From: Strix aluco
Lineage: Eukaryota > Chordata > Aves > Strigiformes > Strigidae
DNA: 64,000 bases
NCBI RefSeq assembly: GCF_031877795.1
Contig: NC_133954.1
Coordinates: forward strand, 8,275,256 to 8,339,255
Direction: 5' to 3'
The notes below the pieces were generated by a model, which searched no databases, was not told the origin of the DNA, and saw only the letters and a program-made list of their open reading frames with translations. The position numbers and the translations under genes were made by a program. Shown piece after piece: positions 55,171 through 64,000 of this stretch (position 1 is its first letter; each line of letters opens with the position of its first letter).

Positions 55171-58100
55171 CTGGAAGAGATGCGGAACAGCTCGGTGAAA
55201 CGAGCCGCGCTCCAGCCCTGCCTTCGCTCCCGGCGCGTGCCAAAAAAGAGACCGGAGAGCGCTGCTGGATCCCGCGGCACGAGCTCTCCCCGACAGCATC
55301 CGCCAGCCGCAGGAGGGTTAAAACAGCAGCAGCAAGCGCCGCACGGGCAGCACAGCGTCACCGCGCCGGCGGGGACAACGCCAAAGCAGCTGCGACCAAC
55401 CCCAAACCACGACTGTCCGGGAATCGGGCGCTTGGGGACGAGCCATCGGACCTAAATTTGACAGAGCAACGACGCGCGGCTGGAGGGACAAACGCCTTCC
55501 CGGGATTCCGCCTCGAGCTCACCTGCATTTCCATGATAGACATGAGGTCCTGCCACTGCTGCTCCAGATCGAAGGGCGACTCGGTCTCGGCGAGGAGAGG
55601 AGACAGCAGGCTGGTCTGGATGCCCGCAGACCTGCTCTCGCCGGACACGGCTTCGCTCAGGGTGGAGACATCCGCAGCTGGAAACTAACCACGTGAGGCA
55701 GAGTCAGTCCCCGGCTGCTCGGCCGCGGCCAGGCAGCCAGCAATCCCCAATGCCCTTCCACCTCCGCGCGGGCAATCGCTTCTCCTTTGTTCAAAGCAAA
55801 CCGGTTGCGGCTATTCCTCCACAGTTCGCTATGAACTAATGAGAAGCAAAGCAAGTCTTTTAATTAATTGTGACCACCCGCCTCCCCCCCCCCGCCTCCC
55901 TCCACCACCGCTAGTTTCGCAGGCACGATGCCTGGAGCCTCCTTAAGCAGCCTAACCCAATTTACTCCCGGTTCTGCGGTCTGGGTTTAGGGGTACAAGA
56001 GGCAGCGAAACCCCGGCGAGCAAGCGAGGCAGAGCCGCTGCTGCCTCCGGATCTGCTGAGGGGCAGAAAATGTCGCCCCATCCGCTCACCTCTGAATTCT
56101 CCCCGAAAGGGAAGGTGGCCTCCAGCAGCCTAAGGCACTCCTCCAGGGACAGGGCTGTCTGATCCTCCGCACCGGGCACCTGATGTAAAAACACAAGCAA
56201 TCGTAGCCGCGGGATTAGAGAGGTGGTGATGAGAAACGAGCTCCTTACAGCAGGGTTTTATTACAGCGCATCCAAAAAAGAGCCAGAGGCCCCACCCAGT
56301 GCTTCGCAGGCTCCATCCTCCTGCTCAGAACGGCCCCCCCCCCTCCCCGAGCGCAGCGGGGAAAGGAAACGTGCTGCCTGTGCTCCCGGCGAGCCTCACC
56401 TCCTGCCAGCACAAGGACTCGGCTACGGGCTGGAGGGGACTCTGCGCCTGCCCGCGCCACCGCCGCCTCTGCCAGACACCCGAAAGACACAGCAAGAACC
56501 AGCTGCCCTCGTCCTAGCGTCCTGCCGACGGCGACACGGCCGTTCCCCTGCCCGCCTTCGCTGCGGCTCCCCGGCCCAGCAGGCAGCCTGCGCTTTCCCA
56601 GCATCAAATCCTCTCGTCCACCCGGGGAAAACCCTTATCCTACGGCTCAGCAGATCCCCGGGTGAAAGTCACACGCGATGCCGCTGCGCTCCGCCTCGGC
56701 GGGACCGCGGAGCCCCGGGACGCTGCATCACGGCGGGCGCAGACCCCAGCCCGGCCGGCCCGGGGGGTGTTTACCTGCGCAGGGAAACTCTCCCCGGTCT
56801 CTCCATCAACTAGTAGGTTTCTATCCAAGCCCTCATTCCCTCCGCTCCTCCAGCTGTCCCCGCGCTCCCTCCCATCGCTCAGCTCTTTGTCCACTTCGCT
56901 CTCTTTCTGACGGTGGCTGTAGTCAAAAATCTCTCGCCCAGCGCCGAGATCAATATCCTGTCTCCACAGGATGTCAATCAAATCGATGTCCTGAAAGACA
57001 GACCAGATTTTCCTTCAGCCCTGGGCAGGGTCCCCACCCACCGGCCCCTCCCAAGGGACCCCCCCCCACCCCCACCATCCCCCCCAAAGCCTGACCCGCA
57101 GCCCACCCGCCGGGCACCCCGCTTTCCCTCGGTGACCCGGGGCCTTTCTGCTTCCCGGGATCCCCGAGAGCGGCTCTGCGGGCTCTGCATGGCGGGCGAG
57201 GCCGGCCCTTCCCTCCCCACCGCCCATGGCCGCCCGCCCGCCACCGGGAGAGGCGGCTGGGGCCGCCCGGGCCCACGTCGCGGCGGTGGCTGCGCCGTGG
57301 CCGCCTTGCATCAGCCCGTGGTGCCATCCCGGCCATTTGCATAAGGGGTGGGGTGCGCCGGCAGGAAAATCCCCGCATTTCCACCCACCTGATGCAACTT
57401 GAGCCGCCACCGCCGGCCCCGGGCTGCCCGCAACCCCCCACCCCCCCCCCCTCACCCCCTCCCCGGGGCACCCCCGCCGCCCACGGAGCCTGCCCTGCGC
57501 CCAAACCGCCGGTCCCCGCCCCGCAGCCCCCGCCTCCCGGCAGCCTGCGCCGCCGCGCCGCGCCTCCCCCGGGTCATCCGCCCCCCCCCCCCCCCCCCCC
57601 GCTCCGCTATCCGCCCCGCTCCCTCCCTCGCCACCACCGGCCCGGCAGCATCCCCGCAGCACCGGGGAACGGCCGCCCTCCCTCCACCGGAGCGGCCCCG
57701 GTACCTTTCTCATGTCCCCAGCTGCCGCCCGGGCCGCGGCACACGCCGATCATGGTCCCCGGGGGAACGGGGCGGGGGGGAGGCGGCGGCGGGGCGGGCT
57801 GGCCGGGGCGCGGTGCCGCGCACGCATCGCCAGCCGGGGCGGCCGGGGAGCCGCGCTCCGCTCCGCCCCACCGGCCACAGGTGCCCGCGGCCCCGCTGCT
57901 GCGGCGGCAGGAGCCGCCCCCGCCCCCCCCGGGAGCGGTTAGCTGCTGCGGCGGCGGCGGCGCCCCCCGCTCGGCTGGGCCGGGCTCGGCTGGGCCGGGC
58001 TCAGGCTGGGCTCGGCTCCCGCCGCCCTGCCCGGGCCGGGCTGCGGCGCGCCCCGCCCGCCCCTCCCCCGCCGTTACCTTGGCTGCGGCGGCCGCCAAGC

Positions 58101-61100
58101 CCCGCCCCCCGCCCCGCCCCGCCGGGCTGCGGCGGCGCCGGGCCACGCCCCCGCCCCCCGCCGCTAATAGCACCCGCCAAGCCCCGCCCCACGCCGGGCG
58201 GCGGCCTCGACCAATCCGCACCGCCGAGGGCCACCGCCCCGACCAATCAACGGCGACGACGGCCGCCGCCTCAACCAATGAACGACCGCGCGGCGCCCAC
58301 CGGGCCGCTCCCCCGCCCTGGCGCAGCGGGGCCGCCCCCCCCCCCCCCAACCCCGGCCTCGCCCTGCGCCGGCGGCGGAGGAGGGGGGGGGGCTCATCCC
58401 AGAGCCCGGCTGCGCCCCGCCGCGGAGAGAGGGAGGGAGGGGAGGGGAGGGGAGGGAGGAAAGACCGGGGTGACCTTGGCTCCCGCCCCCCCCGGGAGAC
58501 CCCGGCCCGGAGAGAGCGACACCCGCCCCCCCTCCACCCCCCCGCCGCGCCCCGGTCAGTCAATTGGGGGGGGGTGGGGGGGTGTTAAAGCACAACCCCC
58601 CGCCTGCTCCTCACCCCCCACCCAGACCCCCACCTCGGGCACAGCCCACCCCGAGAGCCAGCGGGAATCGCGGCAAGGCCAAGTGTAAGGAGATTCCCCC
58701 CCCCCCCCCAATCAATCTTGGGATTGGAGGGGGGGGGGGGGGGGGGCTTTGTCACCCCGGGCCAAGGCTGAGCACCAGCAGCTCATCACATGTCATGACG
58801 GCCGCGTATTTTTATCCTCCTGTTGTGGAAATGGCACCGGGCAGCGGTGCCTCCCGCCTTCCCCACCCCCAATGCTGCAGAGGGTTTAAACCGAGCTTTG
58901 TCTTTAGGCTAAGGGGGAGTGGGCACCCCTGGGTTAAAAAAAAAAAATTCAAAAATAATAAATAGAATTCCCCATTTTGGATGATTCCCCAAGGCTGCCG
59001 CTTGCAGCCCACCCCCCGGAGCCCCGCACCGCGCCCAAGGGCGAGCTCCAGCTCCTAAAATTATTAATAATTCCCCCAGCAAGGTCGCGCCTGGCCCACG
59101 CGACCCGCGGGGAGTCGCAATATTTTAAGCGCTGGGAAAAGTCATGGAAAAATTTAAACCCCGGCCCTAAAGCTATCTGCATATCGTCATCGTCCACCTA
59201 ACGAACGGGTTGGGGAGGGAGGGGGGAAGGATTGAGCCCTGCAGGTGCTTTCCAGAGGCAGCAGCTGCCAGGAGCCGCATCGCTCGCACAATATTCCCGT
59301 CGGAAAGGCTGGGCGGCTGCTCAGCGCCTACCGGGGAGTCAAGATTCCAGACAAAGACACCAAAAAAAAAAAAAAACCAACCCCAAACCCCCAAAAAAAT
59401 AGAAAACCAACCCACTAGGGGAACGCTTTGAAATAAGACTTGGTGCTTTGAAGCGTCACAGCAGCAGCGAGTTCGGTCTTGCTGGCCCCGGGGTGGGGAG
59501 AAGAGAGGGTGATGTGACGGGTGACGGTGTGACGATGTGACGTGGGTGTGCGAGGCCGGCTCGGCAGCCGGGATTTCCTGGCGCTGGGTGCCCGGGCGCT
59601 GTGCCCCCGGCAGCACAACGCACCTTGCAGGTGCTGTAACACCCTCCCCTCCTGCCCAAACCAAGCGTTTGGGGGGGAAAAAAAAAAAATAAAGACAGAA
59701 AAATTGCTCTACTCTCCTGTCCAAACCAAGTGTTCAGGGAAAAACAAAAAGGAGACAGGAGAATCACCTTCCCCTCCTGCCCAAACCAAGCGTTTGGGGG
59801 GGAAGAAAAAAAAAAAAAAGACAGAAAAAACACCTTCCCCTCCTGTCCAAACCAAGTGTTCAGGGAAAAACAAAAAGGAGACAGAAGGATCACCTTCCCC
59901 TCCTGCCCAAACCAAGCGTTTGGGGAAAAAAAAAAAAAAAAAAAAAGGCAGAAGAATCACCCTCCCCTCCTGCCCAAACGAAGCATTTGGGGGGGGTGAA
60001 AAGAAAAAAAAAAAAAAAGACAGAAAAAACACCCTCCCCTCCTGCCCAAAGCAAGTGTTCAGGGGGGAAAAAAAAAATACAGAGACAGAAAAATCACCGT
60101 CCCCTCCTGCCCAAACCAAGCGTTTAGGAAAAAAAAATTAATAGAGACCTGAAGAAGAACAGGGAGGCCTGAACACCCGCGATAAAGGAAGGTGCAGAGC
60201 AGGATCTCCCCACGCGTCCCCGAGCGGAGCGAGGCCGCAGCGCGGAGGAGCGGGTTTCCCACCCGCCATCGCTCGGCCTGGCCGGGGGTTTCGCTCCCGG
60301 CACGTCCAGCCTGAGCCGGCCGGGTCTGCAGCTGCACCCCGTGCGCGGGTGTGACGGGATCTAACGCAGGGCTGTATTTTAAGGCAAAAATAAACAGGCC
60401 TCTGGAAAACAGTTACGGGCCTCTCGGCGCTCAAATCTGCAGAGTTTCTGGCTAAAATCTGCGCCCGGTTTCTCTGTTCTGCGCTCGAAAGGCTCCCCAG
60501 GCCCGACGCCCTCAGCCTGGGGAAGGGCGGCGAAGTCTTGCACGGGCTGTGCCTGACCTTGTAACAAGGCGTTTCATCAAATTCTCCCCCGTTCCCAAGA
60601 CAGGGAACTGCCCCTCTCGATTTATCAGGGAAAAAGCTGAACGTGTGAACATTCGCCTTTCTGTTCCGCGACCCAAGATCCTCTCGTTGACGCCTCCAAG
60701 GTCGCCGGTTGTAAACCCAGAGCGGGGTTTTCACTCTCACGAGTGAAACCTCCCGAAGGCCTCCGGAGCCAGGAGATCCCCGCGGGGAGGGGGAAGCTCC
60801 AGCCGAGGCACCACCCGCGCTTCCCGCGGCAGCATCCCGCCGCTCATCCGTCAATAACTGAACGTGAAACAATCGTCACCTTTGTCTCTCCGGCCCGCAC
60901 GCGTTCACACCGCTTTCCTCACTCCCTTCCCTGCCTGCTGCTGCGCCGAAGCCACATGACAAAAGCCCAAGGCATCCGCGACAGCTGCCCGCCACGCTGC
61001 CCACCCCTCGCGGCAGGGGACAGGGGTGGCAGCAGTTGAATTTGGCTTCCCCCCTCCCATGCCCAGCAGCTCGTCCGAGAGACAATTTATGAGACGCAAG

Positions 61101-62267
61101 AACGACGCTGGAAGGACCCGACGCTGCAAAGCAGCACTGAACATCCCCCACACCACGGCCAGGGAGACGCCGAACATGCCGTGACAAAGAGAGCGGTGCC
61201 AAAAAGGAAAAAGAGCAGCAGCTCCCGGGGACCAACATTGCATCACGGCCTCCGAAAGGTTGTGCTCAGACAGAAAAAATAAACCACTTTCCAGTTCACC
61301 TCTCCCCACCCGTCTGTGATGAAAACCAAGCAATAAACATCTCCACTGGATGAACTCCAGAGCCAAGTAACCCAACCGCCCGCTCGACACCTGGGATGAG
61401 GCTGTTACCCAATGCCCCTGTTTATTTCCCTGCCTGGTTTTATCGGTTTCACAACACAAAGCTATGCGCACAGGTTGAAATGCTGACCCCAACCCTTTCT
61501 CCCTCCTTTCACTGTTACTTGCAGACCAAGAATAAACCAAACAAAATGGGAAAAACCACCCCACACATACCTCTGGAGCCTTCTAACTGAACCATAATTT
61601 AGTATTACGCCATTCCCAGGCAGGGACCCACTTTTCCCAAGTGCTAAACACACACGACGTACCAAGTGCTGCTCCCTCGGATGAATCCCAGAGGGCAAGG
61701 GCCCCCCCAAGGGCTCCCTTCCCCCTCCCACCCCAGGCAAAAGAAGATCCTGCCTACCTCTTTGGTCAGGTCTCCGTTCACCGGGGCAGCCACCGCTCCC
61801 AAATCTTCCAGTTCTTCCCCAAAGCCCTGCTCAGCTCCGCTCTCCCTCACCCCGTTGTCAGGACTGCTCCCATCCTGCAGGCCGCTGCCGTTCTCTAGGG
61901 TGATGCCGGCGCTGGGCTGGCTACCGGACACGGAACCTTCGGGGTCTCTGTGCACCAACCAGGCGTTGACTTCAGTGGTGGGCACCTGAAACCTGTCCAG
62001 GGCCCTCACCTGGTTGAGCAGCCTGCGAGCGGTGAAGTAATAGTCCAGGTCTACGCTTTTTGGGTGGATGCCATATCCATCCAAGGTGTTACGCAGGTTA
62101 TGAAACTGGGTCTGGGTGTAAGCGGAGCTCTGGCCAAGAATGATCTCCCGGAGAGGGGGGAGCTGCGAGTTCAGGTAGGTGTCCACGTCCACACGAACGC
62201 CAATCAGGCTGAGCAGAATGGTGAACTGGATGAGGCCTTCGGTGAAATATTTCTTCAAAGAAAGCAT
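53845..62267 (-). CDS. NFE2L1: NFE2L1 (NRF1/TCF11), CNC-bZIP transcription factor, complete, 767 residues
   Basis: Five coding exons on -: 62267-61758, 56990-56775, 56179-56090, 55684-55523 and 55170-53845; 2304 bases, all GT-AG and phase 0. Residues 11-30 (GLIQFTILLSLIGVRVDVDT) are the ER-anchoring NHB1 helix. NAWLVHRD at 101-108 keeps the DDI2 cleavage site (Trp103-Leu104). DIDLIDILWRQDIDLG (171-186) and ETGESF resemble KEAP1-binding elements. An Asn-rich glycodomain (many NXS/T) follows, then acidic regions, a DSGLSLDS beta-TrCP-type degron and a serine run. The CNC region is at about 601-653 and the bZIP at about 654-725 (MAAQNCRKRKLDTILNLERD, leucine heptads). The C terminus is QARRQERKQKDRRK. 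The ER-tethered precursor is released on proteasome stress and, with small MAF, activates proteasome and antioxidant genes. This is the long TCF11 form, including the 30-codon exon. Confidence 0.98.
55171..55522 (-). other. NFE2L1: NFE2L1 intron
   Basis: 352 bp, GC-rich, nothing recognised. Confidence 0.85.
55523..55684 (-). CDS. NFE2L1: NFE2L1 exon: acidic activation segment
   Basis: 162 bases (54 codons), acceptor GTGGTTAG, donor GTGAGC. Encodes FPAADVSTLSEAVSGESRSA, GIQTSLLSPLLAETESPFDL, EQQWQDLMSIMEMQ. The WQDLMSIMEMQ motif is typical of CNC factors. Confidence 0.95.
55685..56089 (-). other. NFE2L1: NFE2L1 intron
   Basis: 405 bp; nothing recognised apart from a C-run at about 55883-55891. 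Confidence 0.85.
56090..56179 (-). CDS. NFE2L1: NFE2L1 30-codon exon that distinguishes TCF11 from shorter NRF1
   Basis: 90 bases, acceptor TTTACATCAG, donor GTGAGC. Encodes VPGAEDQTALSLEECLRLLE then ATFPFGENSE. In human this in-frame exon is alternatively skipped, giving 742- versus 772-residue proteins. Both its junctions are phase 0 here, so skipping would keep the frame (737 residues). Confidence 0.95.
56180..56774 (-). other. NFE2L1: NFE2L1 intron
   Basis: 595 bp, GC-rich, nothing recognised. Confidence 0.85.
56775..56990 (-). CDS. NFE2L1: NFE2L1 exon: DIDLID and ETGE elements
   Basis: 216 bases (72 codons), acceptor GTCTTTCAG, donor GTAAAC. Encodes DIDLIDILWRQDIDLGAGRE, IFDYSHRQKESEVDKELSDG, then ..NLLVDGETGESFPAQ. 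DIDLID/DLG and ETGE are the Neh2-like motifs shared with NRF2. Confidence 0.96.
57200..58680 (-). promoter_or_regulatory. NFE2L1: Internal CpG island; candidate alternative NFE2L1 promoter
   Basis: Dense CpG with GGGCGG boxes, three CCAAT boxes (58211-58279) and on the - strand a donor-like AAG|GTAACG at about 58077 some 130-200 bp downstream of them. A second, weaker donor AAG|GTACCG lies at about 57705, preceded by a short ATG frame. Alternative first exons giving N-terminally truncated NRF1 have been described in mammals; whether this is the same promoter is inferred. Confidence 0.5.
58211..58279. promoter_or_regulatory. Three CCAAT boxes at exact 32-bp spacing
   Basis: CCAAT at 58211-58215, 58243-58247 and 58275-58279, all in the same orientation. 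The spacing is about three helical turns, the arrangement preferred by multiple NF-Y molecules. Confidence 0.7.
59641..60135. repeat. Eight-unit minisatellite, about 57-70 bp period, two alternating unit types
   Basis: Each unit has CCCCTCCTGCCCAAACCAAG CGTTTGGGG (type A) or CTGTCCAAACCAAGTGTTCA GGG (type B), then an A-rich tail and (A)GACAG. Order is approximately A-B-A-B-A-A'-B'-A. Type A contains the inverted repeat CCAAAC..GTTTGG. The repeat is open in frames on both strands but is not a gene. Confidence 0.88.
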
Positions 62268-62269
62268 TT
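61758..62269 (-). CDS. NFE2L1: NFE2L1 first coding exon: ER anchor and DDI2 site
   Basis: Acceptor CTCCACCAG with two leader bases, ATG at 62267-62265, 170 codons, donor GTAGGC. Encodes MLSLKKYFTEGLIQFTILLS, LIGVRVDVDT and on to GAVAAPVNGDLTKE. Contains the NHB1 transmembrane helix, the cholesterol-recognition-like region and NAWLVHRD. CDS proper is 61758-62267. Confidence 0.97.
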
Positions 62270-62707
62270 CTGGTGGAGGAGAAAAGAAAACAGGTGGAGG
62301 GTTTGGGAATTCGGAAAAAAAAAAAAAAAAACAAACCAACCACCAACAAACCAAACCACCAGCGTCAGATGAATTCTCCACACAACAGGTTGGTTGGGTT
62401 TGTCTTTCCTCTGCCCCACTTTCAAACAAACAAAATAAAACAACAACTTCGGCGTTCAGGTTATCGCTAAACAACAGGATAAAAGTTTAAAGAACGTTCA
62501 AGACTTTGGGTTCAGGACGACTTTGTTTTCCTGTTGAAATTCTGGAACTCAGTGGTCGGCCAGCAGAGTGTAATTAAAGATTTAAATCTCACGAAGCAAC
62601 AAACTCTCCCCAGAAGACAGCCTCCACCCTCTCTTGCCCTTTTCTTTCCTCCAGAACCGCTTTATAACACAGACCATACAGCTCCATACAAAATCCACGT
62701 GACTTAC
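62270..62707 (-). other. NFE2L1: NFE2L1 leader intron (inferred)
   Basis: 438 bp between a near-perfect donor (ACA|GTAAGT at 62707-62702) and the acceptor before the coding exon. Contains an A-run at 62317-62331. Nothing else recognised. Confidence 0.55.
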
Positions 62708-62912
62708 TGTCCAAAAACTCCACATACAGCGACGTCCTCTCGCCCCCCCAATTCCCCACGCTCCAGGACCGGGTCTGCTCCCTCCCACAACCGGCTGCTC
62801 TTCCCCTCTTCTGGTCAGCGAAGCTTCTTGAATGAACCTTTTACAAGTCAAAGGTCCCGATCATGGGAAGGTCCAAAGACTCCTCCGCTCCTGGCCGCGA
62901 TTTCATCAGCTG
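62708..62912 (-). other. NFE2L1: NFE2L1 leader exon (inferred) with two upstream ORFs
   Basis: 205 bp, acceptor TATATTTCAG|CAG and donor GTAAGT on the - strand. It contains a 21-codon ORF (62906-62841) and a second ATG at 62725 whose frame continues across the junction and ends after the main start codon. No transcript evidence was available; the exon is supported by its splice signals and position. Confidence 0.55.
62841..62906 (-). CDS. Upstream ORF 1 in the NFE2L1 leader (21 codons)
   Basis: ATG in a weak context (CTGATGA), starts MKSRPGAEESLDLP and ends in TAA. Not homologous to anything I recognise. It is a potential regulatory uORF rather than a protein gene. Confidence 0.4.
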   Translation of the reverse strand: MKSRPGAEESLDLPMIGTFDL

Positions 62913-63094
62913 CTGAAATATAAACCAGAGAGCAAACGCGATAAGGGCGCCGACGAGGCACCACCCTAAACATTGCACATGGACCTACTACACCGGGAAA
63001 CGGCGGGTTCCCCGCGCGCGGGGCGCTGAGGAACGGAGCGAATTTCACTCGAGAGGTGGATTTTCCTGACACAACACGGGCACAGCCACTCACG

Positions 63095-63990
63095 CCGCGG
63101 AGTTACCTCTGGCGACAATATTGTCCGTACTTCCCCTCCCTGAGCTATTCTTAGGCTGGTGCGTCAACTTCCCCCCTCTCTGAAGGAATCCAGCTCCGAC
63201 TCCCTTTCACTCCTTCGCCCCGTTTCCAGCAGCTCTACAAAAACCCGTCACGGGCTCGCCACGGGCGGCAGAACAGACCGAGGACTCCCGGGTTCGCCCC
63301 TCCCGCCGCGGCCCCGGCCCGACCTTCCCGGGCCGCCCGCCCCCAGCCCGGCGGGGCGGCTCCCGGGAGGAGCCGCCAGGCACCGGAGCTGCCCGCTCTC
63401 CCCTCCCGGTGCCGGGGGGGGTCCCAGCGCTACCGAGCAAGGGGGCGGCGGCGGGACCATGTGCCGCTCCAAACGCGCCCCCCGCCCCGCCCCGGGCCCT
63501 TTAAGACCCCCCCCACGCCTCGTGACCCGCCCCCCCCCCCGCCGCGCGGCCTCGCCATCCCCTCAGCACCGCCCGCCCCGCCCCGCCCCGCAGGCCCAGC
63601 CCGCACCCCCCGCACCGCCGCCGCGGCCCCGGCCCCTCCGCCCGCCCCTCCGCGCCGCCGCCCGCCGCTACCCGCTCGCCGCCGCCGCCGCCGCTCGCTC
63701 CCGGCCCCGCCGCCGCCGCCGGCCCCGCTCCCGCTCCCCGCCCTGGCCAACCACCTCCCCCTCCCGCCTCGCGCGGCGCCGCCGCCAATCAGCGACCGGG
63801 AAGGGGAGGCGGGACGGAGCGACGGTCCAATGGAAGGTGGCGGTGAGGTGTTGCTCCCGCCCCCGCCGCCGCCTGGATGGGCAGGCTGAGCGGCCAATCG
63901 GCGCGCGGATAGCGCCGCTGGCCCCCGTGCTTGGCCCGGCGGCCGCGCGCTGGACCAATCGGAGAGGAGAAGCGAGCCAACACGACCCGC
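63095..63990 (-). promoter_or_regulatory. NFE2L1: NFE2L1 upstream CpG-island promoter
   Basis: CpG-dense DNA with GGGCGG boxes and four CCAAT boxes (63785, 63837, 63894, 63955). Candidate first-exon donors on - are GC|GTGAGTGG at 63093 and AG|GTAACT at 63106. The next mammalian neighbour, COPZ2, is transcribed away from here, so the CCAAT cluster could also serve a divergent start beyond the window. Confidence 0.7.
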
Positions 63991-64000
63991 CCCCCGCGGC

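Larger units (their letters stand above)
56991..61757 (-). other. NFE2L1: NFE2L1 first coding intron, containing a CpG island and a minisatellite
   Basis: 4.8 kb. It holds a CpG island (57.2-58.6 kb) with a CCAAT array and candidate donors on the - strand, and an eight-unit minisatellite (59.64-60.13 kb). Homopolymers include C at about 57580-57600 and G at about 58727-58746. Long open frames in the CpG island run on both strands and are composition artefacts. Confidence 0.75.

Noticed and set aside
57353-58688. Open frames of over 400 codons on the + strand (and over 300 on -) through the CpG island in NFE2L1 intron 1
   Set aside because: Pro/Arg/Ala/Gly-rich translations open in several frames at once are expected from stop-poor, C- and G-rich DNA. 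No domain, no splice support.
59542-60141. 199-codon + strand frame with repeated PAQTKRLG/KKKK pattern, and a matching Phe-rich - strand frame
   Set aside because: It is just the translated minisatellite. Unit length variation would break the frame, and both strands are open.
63430-63960. Gly/Arg- and Pro-rich frames at the window end
   Set aside because: CpG-island composition artefact over the NFE2L1 promoter.

Overview
This is vertebrate nuclear DNA, almost certainly from a bird. The genes are compact and intron-containing with GT-AG splice sites. CpG islands mark the promoters, and a clear 3' fragment of the avian LINE CR1 lies at about 19.3-19.6 kb. Four known genes are recognisable by protein sequence, in alternating orientation: the last four coding exons of SKAP1 (+), all of SNX11 (-), all of CBX1 (+) and all of NFE2L1 (-). 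The same gene order and relative orientation occurs beside HOXB in mammals (human 17q21), inverted as a block, so the left end of the window points toward HOXB1.

Layout. 1-25.3 kb: the 3' part of SKAP1, with large introns. The last intron (11.9-24.4 kb) holds many AT-rich, non-repetitive blocks that look like conserved regulatory DNA. 25.3-27.7 kb: gap between the convergent 3' ends of SKAP1 and SNX11. 27.7-35.8 kb: SNX11, six coding exons, 220 residues. 35.0-36.3 kb: CpG-island bidirectional promoter shared by SNX11 and CBX1, with a ZNF143-type site and a threefold 33-bp repeat of related sites. 36.3-48.5 kb: CBX1 (HP1-beta), four coding exons, 185 residues. 48.5-52.0 kb: gap between the convergent 3' ends of CBX1 and NFE2L1. 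52.0-63.9 kb: NFE2L1 (NRF1/TCF11), five coding exons, 767 residues. It has an upstream CpG/CCAAT promoter at the window end and a second CpG island with a CCAAT array inside its first coding intron.

The four products do not form one pathway: SKAP1 is a T-cell adaptor, SNX11 an endosomal PX protein, CBX1 a heterochromatin reader and NFE2L1 an ER-anchored stress transcription factor. Their linkage is an ancient syntenic block; SKAP2-SNX10-CBX3-NFE2L3 near HOXA is its paralogue.

The most interesting non-genic observations are these: a pair of upstream ORFs in the inferred NFE2L1 leader arranged as in ATF4; three CCAAT boxes at exact 32-bp spacing beside an inferred internal NFE2L1 promoter; three 33-bp ZNF143-like repeats in the CBX1/SNX11 promoter; a near-identical 161-bp inverted repeat in a SKAP1 intron; and a two-type minisatellite in NFE2L1 intron 1. 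Exon limits were read from splice signals and reading frame. Transcription starts and untranslated exons are inferred. Comparisons with human proteins are from memory, without alignment tools.
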